The notes under the pieces: model-generated
Told to the model about the DNA's origin: nothing
Database searches by the model: none
Seen by the model: only the letters and a program-made list of their open reading frames with translations
Program-made: the position numbers and the translations under genes
Shown: positions 38,679 to 49,147 of the stretch, piece after piece
Numbering within the stretch: the first letter of the stretch is position 1
Layout: every line of letters begins with the position of its first letter
Origin: a virus
Length of the DNA stretch: 53,833 bases
Strand: one strand, 5' to 3'
IMG/VR virus record: IMGVR_UViG_3300030012_004039
Coordinates: 1-53,833 of that record

Positions 38679-38709
38679 TAAATATACGAAATTTATTTCG
38701 ATTTAGCAA
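38679..38709 (-). promoter_or_regulatory. Bacteroidota-type promoter for uvsE
   Basis: Minus strand TTG (38709-38707), 20 nt, TATATTTA (38686-38679), 14 nt before the ATG at 38664. Confidence 0.75.
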
Positions 38710-38965
38710 CTTTTTTACCTTTAATATATCTAATAAATACCTTTTGTTTAGGTAGTAAATTACATAACATTTTATAATGTAGTTTTTTAGGTAACGAATA
38801 ATATTTTTGAGTATGATCTAATAGACCTGTATAATGTTTATACATCGATAACCATCTATTCATCATATATGGATTATATGATTTCCAATCCGATTCTGAG
38901 TATGTATCAGGATCAGCTTTTATATGGGTTACATTTGCGATATGTTGAAATATAGTCTTACTCAC
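38693..38965 (-). CDS. clamp loader small subunit, gp62-like
   Basis: 90 residues with a GTG start at 38965 that overlaps the zinc-ribbon gene's stop. WKSYNPYMMNRWLSMYKHYT (about 27-46) and LPKKLHYKMLCNLLPKQKVF (about 58-77) match the short gp62-type clamp-loader subunits of T4-like marine phages, although it is much shorter than T4 gp62. The neighbours encode the large subunit (39197-40108) and the clamp, which supports the call. Confidence 0.7.
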   Translation of the reverse strand: MSKTIFQHIANVTHIKADPDTYSESDWKSYNPYMMNRWLSMYKHYTGLLDHTQKYYSLPKKLHYKMLCNLLPKQKVFIRYIKGKKVAKSK

Positions 38966-39197
38966 TATTTAGTTCCATTTCCTTAGGTAAAAACATTTCA
39001 TTTATATGTCCACAGTCAGCACATCTATAAATCTGTAAAGGTATTAGATTAGCTTTACCTGTAGGTGATAAAACTGCAGATAATTTCTTAAATAAAAATG
39101 TAGGTTCAAAGCATTGAGAACCACATTTATCACATAATACATCTTCTAAATCATTAGGATTTATATTCATATTTAATCCAGGTTTATCTCTTTCCAT
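38958..39197 (-). CDS. zinc-ribbon protein (79 aa)
   Basis: Two Cys pairs, CDKCGSQC (about 22-29) and CADCGH (about 59-64), form a zinc ribbon around a beta-rich linker. The ATG at 39197 overlaps the stop of the clamp loader gene; an alternative start at 39173 (MNINPNDLED) is possible. Encoded between the two clamp-loader subunits, so it may contribute to late transcription or the replisome; role unproven. Confidence 0.65.
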   Translation of the reverse strand: MERDKPGLNMNINPNDLEDVLCDKCGSQCFEPTFLFKKLSAVLSPTGKANLIPLQIYRCADCGHINEMFLPKEMELNSE

Positions 39198-40108
39198 TAT
39201 TTACACTCCTGTAACAATTTATAAAACATTCCCATAATATTAATCTCTTTATCAACTGAGAATGCAGATTGATATTGAGCTTCAGCGAGTATAAGTATAC
39301 AAGCAGCTACATCTTTAGCGTATTCGTCTACGTTATCGAAAAGATATCTATACATATCTTCAAAATTCTTAACCTGACTGTCAGCAATAATTTGTCGGAT
39401 TCTGGTAAATGATTTACCAGTTTTAAGTTCGTCTAAAACTTTAGTCATATAATCCATCTCTAATAAAGATGCTTCATCAATAACTATTTTACCATCTACT
39501 ATCTGACGTTGTAAAGCGTTAATAGATCTACGAATATCAGGATAAGTAGAATTAACTATAGTAACGATAGCTTCTTTATCTTCTACTATCGTCTCACTTT
39601 TCGTAATAAAAAGTAAACGCTCAGCGACATCTTTCCTAGACGGAGGAGTAACACCAAATACTTGACATCTACTCTGAACAGGATCTATAATTTTCTCAAC
39701 ATAATTGCAAGTTAAAATAAATCTTGTATGTCTAGAGAAAGTTTCCATTATATTTCTTAATGCTGCTTGAGCATTAGGAGTCATATAATCAGCTTCATCT
39801 AATATAACAACTTTAAGAGGACTAAAACCAACACTACTAGAAAACTCTCTAATTTTATTTCTAACAGTATCTACATTATTCTCATCAGAAGCATTTATAT
39901 AGATATAATCACATTCTATATTCTTAATTATTAATTTAGCTAAAGTAGTTTTACCTGTACCAGCTTTACCATATAAAAGCAGGTGAGGTATATCACCGTT
40001 TTTTAGATATACCTCTACCTTACTCTTTATAGAATCATTTCCAATATAATCTTTTAATTCAACGGGTCTATATTTTTCAACCCATAAAGTATTCTCTGTA
40101 TTTATCAT
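39197..40108 (-). CDS. sliding-clamp loader large subunit (gp44-like, AAA+)
   Basis: 303 residues. WVEKYRPVELKDYIG (9-23), Walker A GKAGTGKT (47-54), Walker B VVILDEAD (100-107) and SRC motif (146-148) identify an RFC/gp44-type AAA+ clamp loader that opens the sliding clamp onto primed DNA. The ATG is only 4 nt after the -7 box at 40113-40120, so the transcript from that promoter would be leaderless; readthrough from groEL could supply a second one. C-terminal region similar in length to T4 gp44. Confidence 0.9.
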   Translation of the reverse strand: MINTENTLWVEKYRPVELKDYIGNDSIKSKVEVYLKNGDIPHLLLYGKAGTGKTTLAKLIIKNIECDYIYINASDENNVDTVRNKIREFSSSVGFSPLKVVILDEADYMTPNAQAALRNIMETFSRHTRFILTCNYVEKIIDPVQSRCQVFGVTPPSRKDVAERLLFITKSETIVEDKEAIVTIVNSTYPDIRRSINALQRQIVDGKIVIDEASLLEMDYMTKVLDELKTGKSFTRIRQIIADSQVKNFEDMYRYLFDNVDEYAKDVAACILILAEAQYQSAFSVDKEINIMGMFYKLLQECK

Positions 40109-40112
40109 ATTC

Positions 40113-42056
<1,944 letters not shown>

Positions 42057-42060
42057 AACT

Positions 42061-42768
42061 TTATTCTCCGTCTATTTGTTTATTGACTAATAAGTACTCT
42101 GACTTATGTAACGTATTATTAAATTTTATTCTAGCTAACCCTACCGGGCTTATCTCTAAAGTACCCTCAGTACCTTTATTTGCAACGATTATTTCTCTTA
42201 CTAAATTAGAAGAGAAATGAATAGTTTGTATATCATCTTGAGTATTTATATCAAAACTAATTCTATTAGTATTTGTATTAGAATAGCCGAAGGTAATCTT
42301 TCTACCTATAACATCAGATTCGATAGTAAAAAAATCACTATCAGGTAAAGCACCATATGACTTTACGAATCTAGTTATAAAATTATCATCTATTTTAATA
42401 GTAGCAGTAAAAGAAGGGGTCATTTTTAATGATGGAACTTTAGGTATAACATCAAGATCAGCTAATACATATGAAAAATCAGTATATTTATCTTGAAACA
42501 TCAAGCTAGTTTTACTAGTATTTATTTCTATCTCTTCATCGAGTATAGAAAGCATTCTAACTAACTGAGATGTTTCGTAAATACCGAATTCATCATCGTG
42601 AATACCTGTAATATTAGTCTTTATAGTACCTTTTAAAGTTTTATCAGTAGATACAAAATTAGTAGTAATATTATCAGAACCAGTTTTCCATTTTACCGAT
42701 TCAACATTACCACCTAGCGCATATCTATTAATAAATCCTAAAAGTTTAGTCTTCTCTATCTTCGTCAT
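42061..42768 (-). CDS. sliding clamp (gp45-like)
   Basis: 235 residues, the size of T4 gp45. Beta-rich throughout, with YALGGNVESVKWKTGSDNIT, LVRMLSILDEEIEINTSKTS, and a C-terminal half VGLARIKFNNTLHKSEYLLV. Position between DNA polymerase and clamp loader genes confirms the call. It forms a trimeric ring holding the polymerase on DNA, and in T4-like phages also activates late promoters. The start overlaps a small upstream gene by 23 nt. Confidence 0.85.
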   Translation of the reverse strand: MTKIEKTKLLGFINRYALGGNVESVKWKTGSDNITTNFVSTDKTLKGTIKTNITGIHDDEFGIYETSQLVRMLSILDEEIEINTSKTSLMFQDKYTDFSYVLADLDVIPKVPSLKMTPSFTATIKIDDNFITRFVKSYGALPDSDFFTIESDVIGRKITFGYSNTNTNRISFDINTQDDIQTIHFSSNLVREIIVANKGTEGTLEISPVGLARIKFNNTLHKSEYLLVNKQIDGE

Positions 42769-42895
42769 AATATAACCAATTTTTTATTTTAAATATTGCA
42801 TAACTAACAGTCGGGATTCCCATAAATGCATGCCAAATATTTGGATGCCAAGTATCACCGCAAAACCCGAATAAATGTCTTAAAAACTCTATCAT
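42746..42895 (-). CDS. small protein with CGDxWHPN motif and hydrophobic segment (49 aa)
   Basis: ATG 42895, TAA 42746-42748; reads MIEFLRHLFGFCGDTWHPNI, with a Cys-Gly-Asp-x-Trp-His-Pro-Asn stretch, a moderately hydrophobic segment (WHAFMGIPTVSYAIF) and an acidic end (YYDEDRED). It is the first gene after the promoter at 42900-42930, with only 4 nt between the -7 box and the ATG, and it overlaps the clamp gene. Reminiscent of short membrane peptides in marine phages; function unknown. Confidence 0.55.
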   Translation of the reverse strand: MIEFLRHLFGFCGDTWHPNIWHAFMGIPTVSYAIFKIKNWLYYDEDRED

Positions 42896-42899
42896 ATAA

Positions 42900-42930
42900 T
42901 AAATATAAGAAACTTTACTCAAAATACCTA
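42900..42930 (-). promoter_or_regulatory. promoter-like site for the clamp/chaperonin genes
   Basis: Minus strand TATATTTA (42907-42900) with TAG (42930-42928) instead of TTG at the 20-nt position. The TAG is also the stop codon of the DNA polymerase gene. Confidence 0.5.
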
Positions 42931-45459
42931 CGAAAAGTCGAAAAATTTATGTACTTGCCTCATAGACTCAGAAGGTAAATCACCCCAGTTCATTGCACTA
43001 TAAAAAGCACCTAATTTATTATTTAACTCTCTAGTAAATATCATATTATAATCTATATACTTTTTAATAAAATCTATAACGTTATCAGGATCATCATAAT
43101 TTTTAAATGCTATAGCTCCTAACCCAAAAGGATTCTGACGTAGATAAACCCATTTAATTTTATCACCGCTTCTAATCTCTCCTAATTGAGTATTACCAGT
43201 TCTGCGTAACATATTATTATAAGCAACCGCTGCTTTAACATGAGCAGGAGCTCCTTTAGATAATTCAATTAAATTATCTTCATCTTTAAATATATGCTTC
43301 TCTATATTTTTAACTCCAGTAGATTTAGCTATATCACCTACTTCCATTTTTTTCATATCATCTTTAAAATCTAATATCATTTCATCTATAGCATCCTGAG
43401 TTTTATTCTCTAAAATACCTTTCAAAACATCAGCCATAAATGTTCTCATAGCGGTAGGAAAGTTAGATCTAACAACATCTATACCCTTAACATCTAATTT
43501 ATCTACTGTATGACCTTCTACGTTAATAACCCATTGAGCGTATCTTTTTTTAGCTATCCATATTCCTGCTTTAGCAATATTCTCTTGCTTAATATCAAAC
43601 CTATGCTCAGTTACACCATGAATACGTTTAGCGTATAAATCATACATACGATTAATAAAATCCTGAACTTCTTCAGTAATCGGAAATATAGCTTTCGTCA
43701 TAGCAGATTTATCTTCATGATCTATATTAGGATATCTATGTAATATAAGAGGTTTAGCAGAAAAAAATACTGAATCAGTATCAGTATAAATACAATAATC
43801 TTTATCTTTAGTTCCTAATTCATCGTTATAGAATTTACTACCAAATTCGCCAGTAGCTTTAATAAGTTGCTGACCTGTAAGAGTAACAGCTTCTGCGTTA
43901 TCTATATCGAAGAATCTAAAAGTTTTATTACCTAATACACCATACATACTATTAAGTAGAATTTTAGTCGTATATTGAAGTTGATCGAAATAAGCAGCTT
44001 TAGCTTCATCTCCTTCTTTCTCATATTTTTTACGTAAATTCTTATATTCTACTCTTTCATCAAACCATCTATCTAATATCGAAGGTATCAGTCCAGCACG
44101 TTCAGTTTTATATATAGCTCCATTAGAAGCTATAGAGCATTGCTCTAAAGATAAAAGCTCTTGAAGATCTTTAGTAGATAACTTTTTATACTTACCATCA
44201 ATATGTAAAGTCCACTCTCTATCTTTTAACGCTCTCCAGTCTTCAGTACTAAAATCATCAACTACACCTAATTTAGTTTCAGGAGATATATTTAAAGTCA
44301 TAATAATAGAAGGATAAAGAGAAGTTAAATCTAAATCGTATATCCATTCATAACGACCCGGGTTAGGTACTTTTACAAAAGCACCAGAAAATTTACTTTC
44401 CTTAACTACATTATACGGCTTATTCTGAGTAACAATACCTAATCTTCTTGTATGCGTAAGTATAGCACCTTCTTGATATGCAGAAGTTATATGAATCTGC
44501 TGATAAGGTATATGACCTTTATGACATATAGTTCTACATAGATCGATAAATTTAAGTTTATCATCTAAACGTTTAACGATCTCAACGTCATTTAAGTTAT
44601 ATTCAATATACTTATTTATATCACGTTCAAATAAATCATCTAAATTACCTTCATACTCGATCTTACCAAGATTTACCTCATGCTTACCAATAGCGTCTAA
44701 TCGATAAGAAGGTTGCTCTCCCATAGTAAATTTTTTATATAAAAGCATATAATCTAAAATAGATACACCTTCTATAAACCACTTACCTATACCTTCTCTA
44801 TAATTAATAATACCAACAGGACTTAACGTTCTAACAGCTGCTTCACCTAATACTCTAGCTGTACGATTTAGTAGATACGGAATATCAAAACCTTCTATAT
44901 TCCAACCAGTAATAATATGCGGTTGTATTTGACTAAATTTCTCTAGAAAAGTTTCTAATAACCCTTCTTCGGTAGCAAAACTTAATATCTCTACATTGCC
45001 ATTTACTGAATTTTCAACTCTACTATCTTCATCTAAAACTAATACACAGTATTCATCAGTTAGTTTTTCATGCCAAGCGATAGCAGTAATTTTATTTATA
45101 GGATTCTGCCAGTCAGGAAATCCATGAAGTATCTCGGTCTCTATATCGAAATTCATCTCTCTATGACCGGTACTAGGCTCGTCAGTATCGCCATACTTAT
45201 CGATTAAAACTCTAGTTTCTAAAGGTACGTCAGTTTCATAATATAAATGCTGCGTCTCAGGATGCTTTGCAGCTTCACCTACCTCTTTAGTTACTTTAAT
45301 TTTACGAACCCATTTACCATCGATAGCTTTTTTAGCTCCTCGAGGATCTTTAACATAACCATACAAATACGGGTTAAGAGATTCGACTATATAGCCATCA
45401 CTATCATCCCATAAATGCACTTTACGTTTATTTCTATCTATGTATATACTTTGATACAA
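42928..45459 (-). CDS. family B DNA polymerase (gp43-like)
   Basis: 843 residues with a TTG start (45459; no ATG upstream before a stop). Exonuclease motifs FDIETEI (104-110) and WNIEGFDIPYLLNR; polymerase motifs DLTSLYPSI (motif A), KILLNSMYGVLGN (motif B) and YTDTDSVFF (motif C) are intact, so both polymerising and 3'-5' proofreading activities are expected. The C-terminus HKFFDFS resembles the clamp-binding tail of T4 gp43. Slightly shorter than T4 gp43. It copies the genome with the clamp and loader encoded downstream. Confidence 0.95.
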   Translation of the reverse strand: MYQSIYIDRNKRKVHLWDDSDGYIVESLNPYLYGYVKDPRGAKKAIDGKWVRKIKVTKEVGEAAKHPETQHLYYETDVPLETRVLIDKYGDTDEPSTGHREMNFDIETEILHGFPDWQNPINKITAIAWHEKLTDEYCVLVLDEDSRVENSVNGNVEILSFATEEGLLETFLEKFSQIQPHIITGWNIEGFDIPYLLNRTARVLGEAAVRTLSPVGIINYREGIGKWFIEGVSILDYMLLYKKFTMGEQPSYRLDAIGKHEVNLGKIEYEGNLDDLFERDINKYIEYNLNDVEIVKRLDDKLKFIDLCRTICHKGHIPYQQIHITSAYQEGAILTHTRRLGIVTQNKPYNVVKESKFSGAFVKVPNPGRYEWIYDLDLTSLYPSIIMTLNISPETKLGVVDDFSTEDWRALKDREWTLHIDGKYKKLSTKDLQELLSLEQCSIASNGAIYKTERAGLIPSILDRWFDERVEYKNLRKKYEKEGDEAKAAYFDQLQYTTKILLNSMYGVLGNKTFRFFDIDNAEAVTLTGQQLIKATGEFGSKFYNDELGTKDKDYCIYTDTDSVFFSAKPLILHRYPNIDHEDKSAMTKAIFPITEEVQDFINRMYDLYAKRIHGVTEHRFDIKQENIAKAGIWIAKKRYAQWVINVEGHTVDKLDVKGIDVVRSNFPTAMRTFMADVLKGILENKTQDAIDEMILDFKDDMKKMEVGDIAKSTGVKNIEKHIFKDEDNLIELSKGAPAHVKAAVAYNNMLRRTGNTQLGEIRSGDKIKWVYLRQNPFGLGAIAFKNYDDPDNVIDFIKKYIDYNMIFTRELNNKLGAFYSAMNWGDLPSESMRQVHKFFDFS

Positions 45460-45460
45460 A

Positions 45461-45616
45461 TTATACTAATTCTTCGATTATACCTATTGCTTCACTTATA
45501 ACTAATAAAATAACAGCAGCTAAAATACTAAAAGGTAAACATATATATCCTGCGATACGGATACCTGACTTAATAAAGCTTACTAACTGATGTAGTTTAG
45601 GATCTGGATAATTCAT
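45461..45616 (-). CDS. small membrane protein (51 aa)
   Basis: ATG 45616 overlapping the stop of the dCTP deaminase-like gene (TAATG), TAA 45461-45463; reads MNYPDPKLHQLVSFIKSGIR, then one TM helix (AGYICLPFSILAAVILLVIS) and a short acidic end (EAIGIIEELV). The DNA polymerase start follows after one base. Function unknown; orientation N-in/C-out or reverse cannot be fixed. Confidence 0.6.
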   Translation of the reverse strand: MNYPDPKLHQLVSFIKSGIRIAGYICLPFSILAAVILLVISEAIGIIEELV

Positions 45617-46107
45617 TATTTTCTCTGTTTATCGTTTTGAAATTGACCGTCATATAATTCACCTTCATTATTTTCATGAAAGTACATTTGAGCTACTCTA
45701 GCATTTTTTTCTATAAATAAATCGTTAGTTACAATCATAACAGTACCGATATTATCTGTATAAAATCCAGGATCAAAAATAGAGCTAGCAATTATAGCAC
45801 CGTTTCTTAATAAAGATGATCTCTGTCTTACCATTGCAGTTCTAGTAGCAGGAATATTACAACCTTCATTCATAGTTACATCATATGTACCCGGGTGCAA
45901 TAACCAACCTTCTCTACCATTTACAATATCTAACTCGATATCAACTAAATCACCTACTATAGTTTTATCAGTTAATACATGACCAATAGATCCACCAGTC
46001 TTCTTAATCTCTTTCGCACTTAAGTCGTAACCAACTTGCGCAGGTTTACCTTTAGCATTATCTAATACTATTAAACCTTCTTCTAAAATTTCTTTCGCAT
46101 TTAACAT
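45616..46107 (-). CDS. dCTP deaminase/dUTPase-family protein
   Basis: 163 residues from ATG 46107 (AGAGGTTATAAA ahead). The trimeric dUTPase/DCD core is seen as GLIVLDNAKGKPAQVGYDLS (N-terminal strand and Asp), WLLHPGTYDVTMNE, RQRSSLLRNGAIIASSIFDP (about 94-113, the conserved RSSL motif and phosphate loop) and a C-terminal IEKNARVAQMYF. It would deaminate dCTP or hydrolyse dUTP, keeping uracil out of DNA and feeding dTMP synthesis. Belongs to the nucleotide block. Confidence 0.8.
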   Translation of the reverse strand: MLNAKEILEEGLIVLDNAKGKPAQVGYDLSAKEIKKTGGSIGHVLTDKTIVGDLVDIELDIVNGREGWLLHPGTYDVTMNEGCNIPATRTAMVRQRSSLLRNGAIIASSIFDPGFYTDNIGTVMIVTNDLFIEKNARVAQMYFHENNEGELYDGQFQNDKQRK

Positions 46108-46124
46108 TTTATAACCTCTCTTAT

Positions 46125-47144
46125 TTATGAAATATGAATTAAACTTGACCACAACTCATGAGGTACATCATTACTAAACTTACTATCAGGAGCAAGTATA
46201 ACTGATACAGCATCATGAGAATGTAACGATTCTTGATGCGAACAAATAACTCTAAAGTCTTTTACTCTATCGTCTTTAATTAATTGCTCATATAATAATC
46301 TAGCAGCATCTTCTACAAACTTAAGGTAAGAACCATTAAGTTCAGCAAAAGCCATTTCATCTTCTCTCTTCACTACTACTTGAGTTTCAGTTTTAAGAGC
46401 ATTAGCGCACATCTCTTGAAGATCTTCTATCCATACTATATCGTCAAACTCTATAGATATTCTAGCAACTGAACGTTGCGAATGAGATACAGTAGCTTTA
46501 TTTCTATATTTTCTAGCATGCTCTGCAAGTTCATAAGAACAAGGACAAGCAGAAGAATATACAAAGTCGAAATGCAAGAACTTTATAAAATTACCTTTAT
46601 CATCGATATTACCTTCTAACGTACAATTATAATATTGATATCCAGCGTTATCAGATCTTAACGAAGGTTGTAAGATAGGATAAGAAAAATGTAGTCCGAT
46701 CTTTGCATCAAACGTTTCTAAATCATCTTTATACTTCATTAATATTTCATCTAACTTATCATAAACCTTTTCATCTTTATACTTATAGAAAGATCTCATA
46801 ATACGTGACATATTAATACCTTTCTTATGAGCAGCTAAAGATACAGTACCAGTAACTTTAGTTTCAAGTTCTATATCTCCTCCACCTCTCTTATCATATT
46901 TTAGAGGTAATCTAAAATTATGAATACCTACTTGTTGGATAGCTACAGGAGCTCCTTGAATAAGCGAAGACGGACCATTCTGTAAATCAGGAAACGTCTT
47001 TATATCATCCTTAGTAGGTTTATATTTAGTATCATAATCTCTATTCGGTTCATAATACTTTACTGAATGTTCATTAGCAGGAGCTTCTACAGTAGATTCT
47101 GCATCACCAATCCATTCATATTTTTCGTTACTTTTTTTATTCAT
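46125..47144 (-). CDS. folE2: GTP cyclohydrolase IB (FolE2, GCYH-IB)
   Basis: 339 residues. GTVSLAAHKKGINMSRIMRS (99-118) and VYSSACPCSYELAEH (196-209) hold the metal/catalytic Cys200 and His residues of the FolE2 family; QQVGIHNFRLPLKY and the C-terminal SHQESLHSHDAVSV also fit. It opens GTP to dihydroneopterin triphosphate, the first step of folate and of queuosine/7-deazaguanine synthesis. With QueD, QueE, QueC and QueF nearby, the latter use is likely. Strong promoter at 47167-47197 and ribosome site AAAGGAG. Confidence 0.9.
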   Translation of the reverse strand: MNKKSNEKYEWIGDAESTVEAPANEHSVKYYEPNRDYDTKYKPTKDDIKTFPDLQNGPSSLIQGAPVAIQQVGIHNFRLPLKYDKRGGGDIELETKVTGTVSLAAHKKGINMSRIMRSFYKYKDEKVYDKLDEILMKYKDDLETFDAKIGLHFSYPILQPSLRSDNAGYQYYNCTLEGNIDDKGNFIKFLHFDFVYSSACPCSYELAEHARKYRNKATVSHSQRSVARISIEFDDIVWIEDLQEMCANALKTETQVVVKREDEMAFAELNGSYLKFVEDAARLLYEQLIKDDRVKDFRVICSHQESLHSHDAVSVILAPDSKFSNDVPHELWSSLIHIS

Positions 47145-47166
47145 ATTTCTCTCCTTTAATATTGAT

Positions 47167-47197
47167 TAAATATAAGAAATTATATTCATTTATCCAA
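47167..47197 (-). promoter_or_regulatory. Bacteroidota-type promoter for folE2
   Basis: Minus strand TTG (47197-47195), 20 nt, TATATTTA (47174-47167), 22 nt before the ATG at 47144. The TTG lies in the end of the phosphoribosyltransferase gene. Confidence 0.75.
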
Positions 47198-47587
47198 CTT
47201 ATAATCTTGAATAGTTTCAGCTTCTGGTTGTTCCCAAGGATAAATAATCCAATCATCAGTTTTATGTTCAACAGACCATATATCAGGAGTAACTGCAGAT
47301 GTATGAGGTTTATAATGCAATACAGCCGTTTGATAATCTTCTGCTTTCCACTGTTTTAAAGTATGACCGCTATCAGCAATATCATCAACTATTAATACTT
47401 GCCATGAACCATAAAAATGAGGAGTATTAGTTAACGGTATATTTAATTTATGAGATAACATTACCGCAGGAATTAATCCTCCTCTAGATAGTCCGTGTAT
47501 ATACTTAACATCTTCAAAGTTATTATTTATACCATCAGCTAATATATCAACTAAATCTTCAATGTCATGCCAATCTAAAGTAATCAT
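47186..47587 (-). CDS. phosphoribosyltransferase-fold protein
   Basis: 133 residues. The PRPP loop VLIVDDIADSGHTL (64-77) is intact, preceded by YIHGLSRGGLIPAVMLSHKL (the purine PRTase glycine-rich start). It resembles xanthine/hypoxanthine-type PRTases shortened in the hood region. It could salvage purine bases, or conceivably attach ribose phosphate to a deazaguanine base, since it lies within the preQ1 gene block. Ribosome site GAGAGAGG upstream. Confidence 0.75.
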   Translation of the reverse strand: MITLDWHDIEDLVDILADGINNNFEDVKYIHGLSRGGLIPAVMLSHKLNIPLTNTPHFYGSWQVLIVDDIADSGHTLKQWKAEDYQTAVLHYKPHTSAVTPDIWSVEHKTDDWIIYPWEQPEAETIQDYKLDK

Positions 47588-48357
47588 ACACCTCTCTCAG
47601 TATCATAAGCAATAATATGATCTCGACCAGTCATATTATATCCATGCTCTGCAACCATCTCAAATATTAATGGATACATTTTAATTAATTGTTCTCTAGT
47701 ATCGCCTGCAGGCATAACAAAAGTTTTATCTTTCGGTATATTAAGCTCAACTCTATAATCTTCTATCTCTTTAAGATTTTCATCAGTTCCATCCCATACA
47801 GGTTTATAATGATAATCTTTATGAAAATTAATCATACGTTTTATAGAATCAGTATTTAGTCTTTTTCTATTATGAATTTTAATAAATCTTTCGTCAACAA
47901 CTTTCCCAGCAGGTGTAATAGCGCCAACAACAGGGACGCTATTACTAAATTTAGGACTAAGGCTAATAACGTCAATAGGATAATCGGTTTCAACAAAAGC
48001 AGATCCTTCAGTCTCGATAGTAATAATAATATTTCTTTCATGAGCAAAATGCGTTAACTCATTAACCAACGCTGGATGCATAGTTGGTGACCCACCGGTT
48101 AACATCATTTCTTTTACTTGTGGGTTCTCGTCATATATTTTGACTATATCATTAAAGGTAAACGTACCTTTTTCTGGATGTATAGAAGTATACCATGAAT
48201 CACACCAACCACCTTCTCCGAAGTAGCAACGGTGAGTACAGCCAGTTGTTCTGACTGCAATAGTTGGTCGACCGAATCTTGAACCTTCTGACTGCACACA
48301 ACGATATACTTCTAAAACAGGAAGTATTTTATCGTAATCTTCTATACGTTTACGCAT
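47584..48357 (-). CDS. queE: 7-carboxy-7-deazaguanine synthase, radical SAM (QueE)
   Basis: 257 residues from ATG 48357 (a TTG nine bases upstream is too close to the GGAGGAGG ribosome site). LEVYRCVQSEGSRFGRPTIA (15-34) is the QueE N-terminus. The cluster motif is Cys40-x3-Cys44-x7-Cys52 (CTHRCYFGEGGWC) rather than the standard CX3CX2C; MLTGGSPTMHP follows as SAM-binding. It converts 6-carboxytetrahydropterin to CDG. Overlaps queC by 8 nt and the PRTase by 4 nt. Confidence 0.85.
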   Translation of the reverse strand: MRKRIEDYDKILPVLEVYRCVQSEGSRFGRPTIAVRTTGCTHRCYFGEGGWCDSWYTSIHPEKGTFTFNDIVKIYDENPQVKEMMLTGGSPTMHPALVNELTHFAHERNIIITIETEGSAFVETDYPIDVISLSPKFSNSVPVVGAITPAGKVVDERFIKIHNRKRLNTDSIKRMINFHKDYHYKPVWDGTDENLKEIEDYRVELNIPKDKTFVMPAGDTREQLIKMYPLIFEMVAEHGYNMTGRDHIIAYDTERGV

Positions 48358-49135
48358 GCTTCGCAAGTACCTCCTCCACGTGTTTCTTTGCTACTTCCCA
48401 ACCATCAATATACTCAACAGGATCTTTTCTACCTAAAGCGATAAAAGCTTCGATTCTTTCAACTGAAGAAGCTGATTTATAATCAGATCTTCCTAATGAA
48501 TCAGGCTTATAAGATGTATTAGTTCTCTTATAAACTTCGTTAAAGTCAATATTCATTTTATCACAACACTTTAATCCATCTTGTAATATATCTAATTTAT
48601 CTCCATATAGATAAGGTGTATAATAACTTACACTTTGAGCATTCCAGTTACCTTCAGCAAACGCTTTATAATCTGCATCTCTAAACTCTTGTCTACAATC
48701 AGGATATATTGCGTGATCTCCAGCATGAATACCCATAGCAATCTGTACTTCGCACTCTTTTTCATTAGCTATAGATAAAGCTACTGCCTGGATTAACGAA
48801 GAAAATATTTTATTTCTATTAGGTACTACTGTATCTTTCATATTTTCTTCTTCATAGTGACCTTCCGGTACTTCTTCTCCTCCTTGTACTAAATTAGAAC
48901 TAATCATATCTTTTAATCCTAAAAGAGTAATACATTGATAATTTACAGGGTATCCATTTTCTTTTAAATAACCTATTAATTCTGCTGCTCTTTTAAGTTC
49001 TATATTATGTTTCTGTCCATAATCAAAACTCATAGCAGTTACTTCATAATCGTTTGCCAACAGGTGTAGCAGAACTGTTGACGAATCCATACCACCACTT
49101 AACGATAGTACAGCTTGTTTTTTACTTTTAGCCAT
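48350..49135 (-). CDS. queC: 7-cyano-7-deazaguanine synthase (QueC)
   Basis: 261 residues from ATG 49135 (GGAG six bases upstream; an ATG at 49147 is less likely). The ATP-binding PP-loop is SLSGGMDSST (11-20), with SFDYGQKHNIEL, VVPNRNKIFSSL and MGIHAGDHAIYPDCR following the family. QueC turns CDG into preQ0 using ATP and ammonia. The usual C-terminal four-Cys zinc site is absent: residues 202-232 (NTSYKPDSLGRSDYKSASS) contain no Cys at all, while VERIEAF is retained. Confidence 0.85.
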   Translation of the reverse strand: MAKSKKQAVLSLSGGMDSSTVLLHLLANDYEVTAMSFDYGQKHNIELKRAAELIGYLKENGYPVNYQCITLLGLKDMISSNLVQGGEEVPEGHYEEENMKDTVVPNRNKIFSSLIQAVALSIANEKECEVQIAMGIHAGDHAIYPDCRQEFRDADYKAFAEGNWNAQSVSYYTPYLYGDKLDILQDGLKCCDKMNIDFNEVYKRTNTSYKPDSLGRSDYKSASSVERIEAFIALGRKDPVEYIDGWEVAKKHVEEVLAKHA

Positions 49136-49147
49136 TTTATTCTCCAT

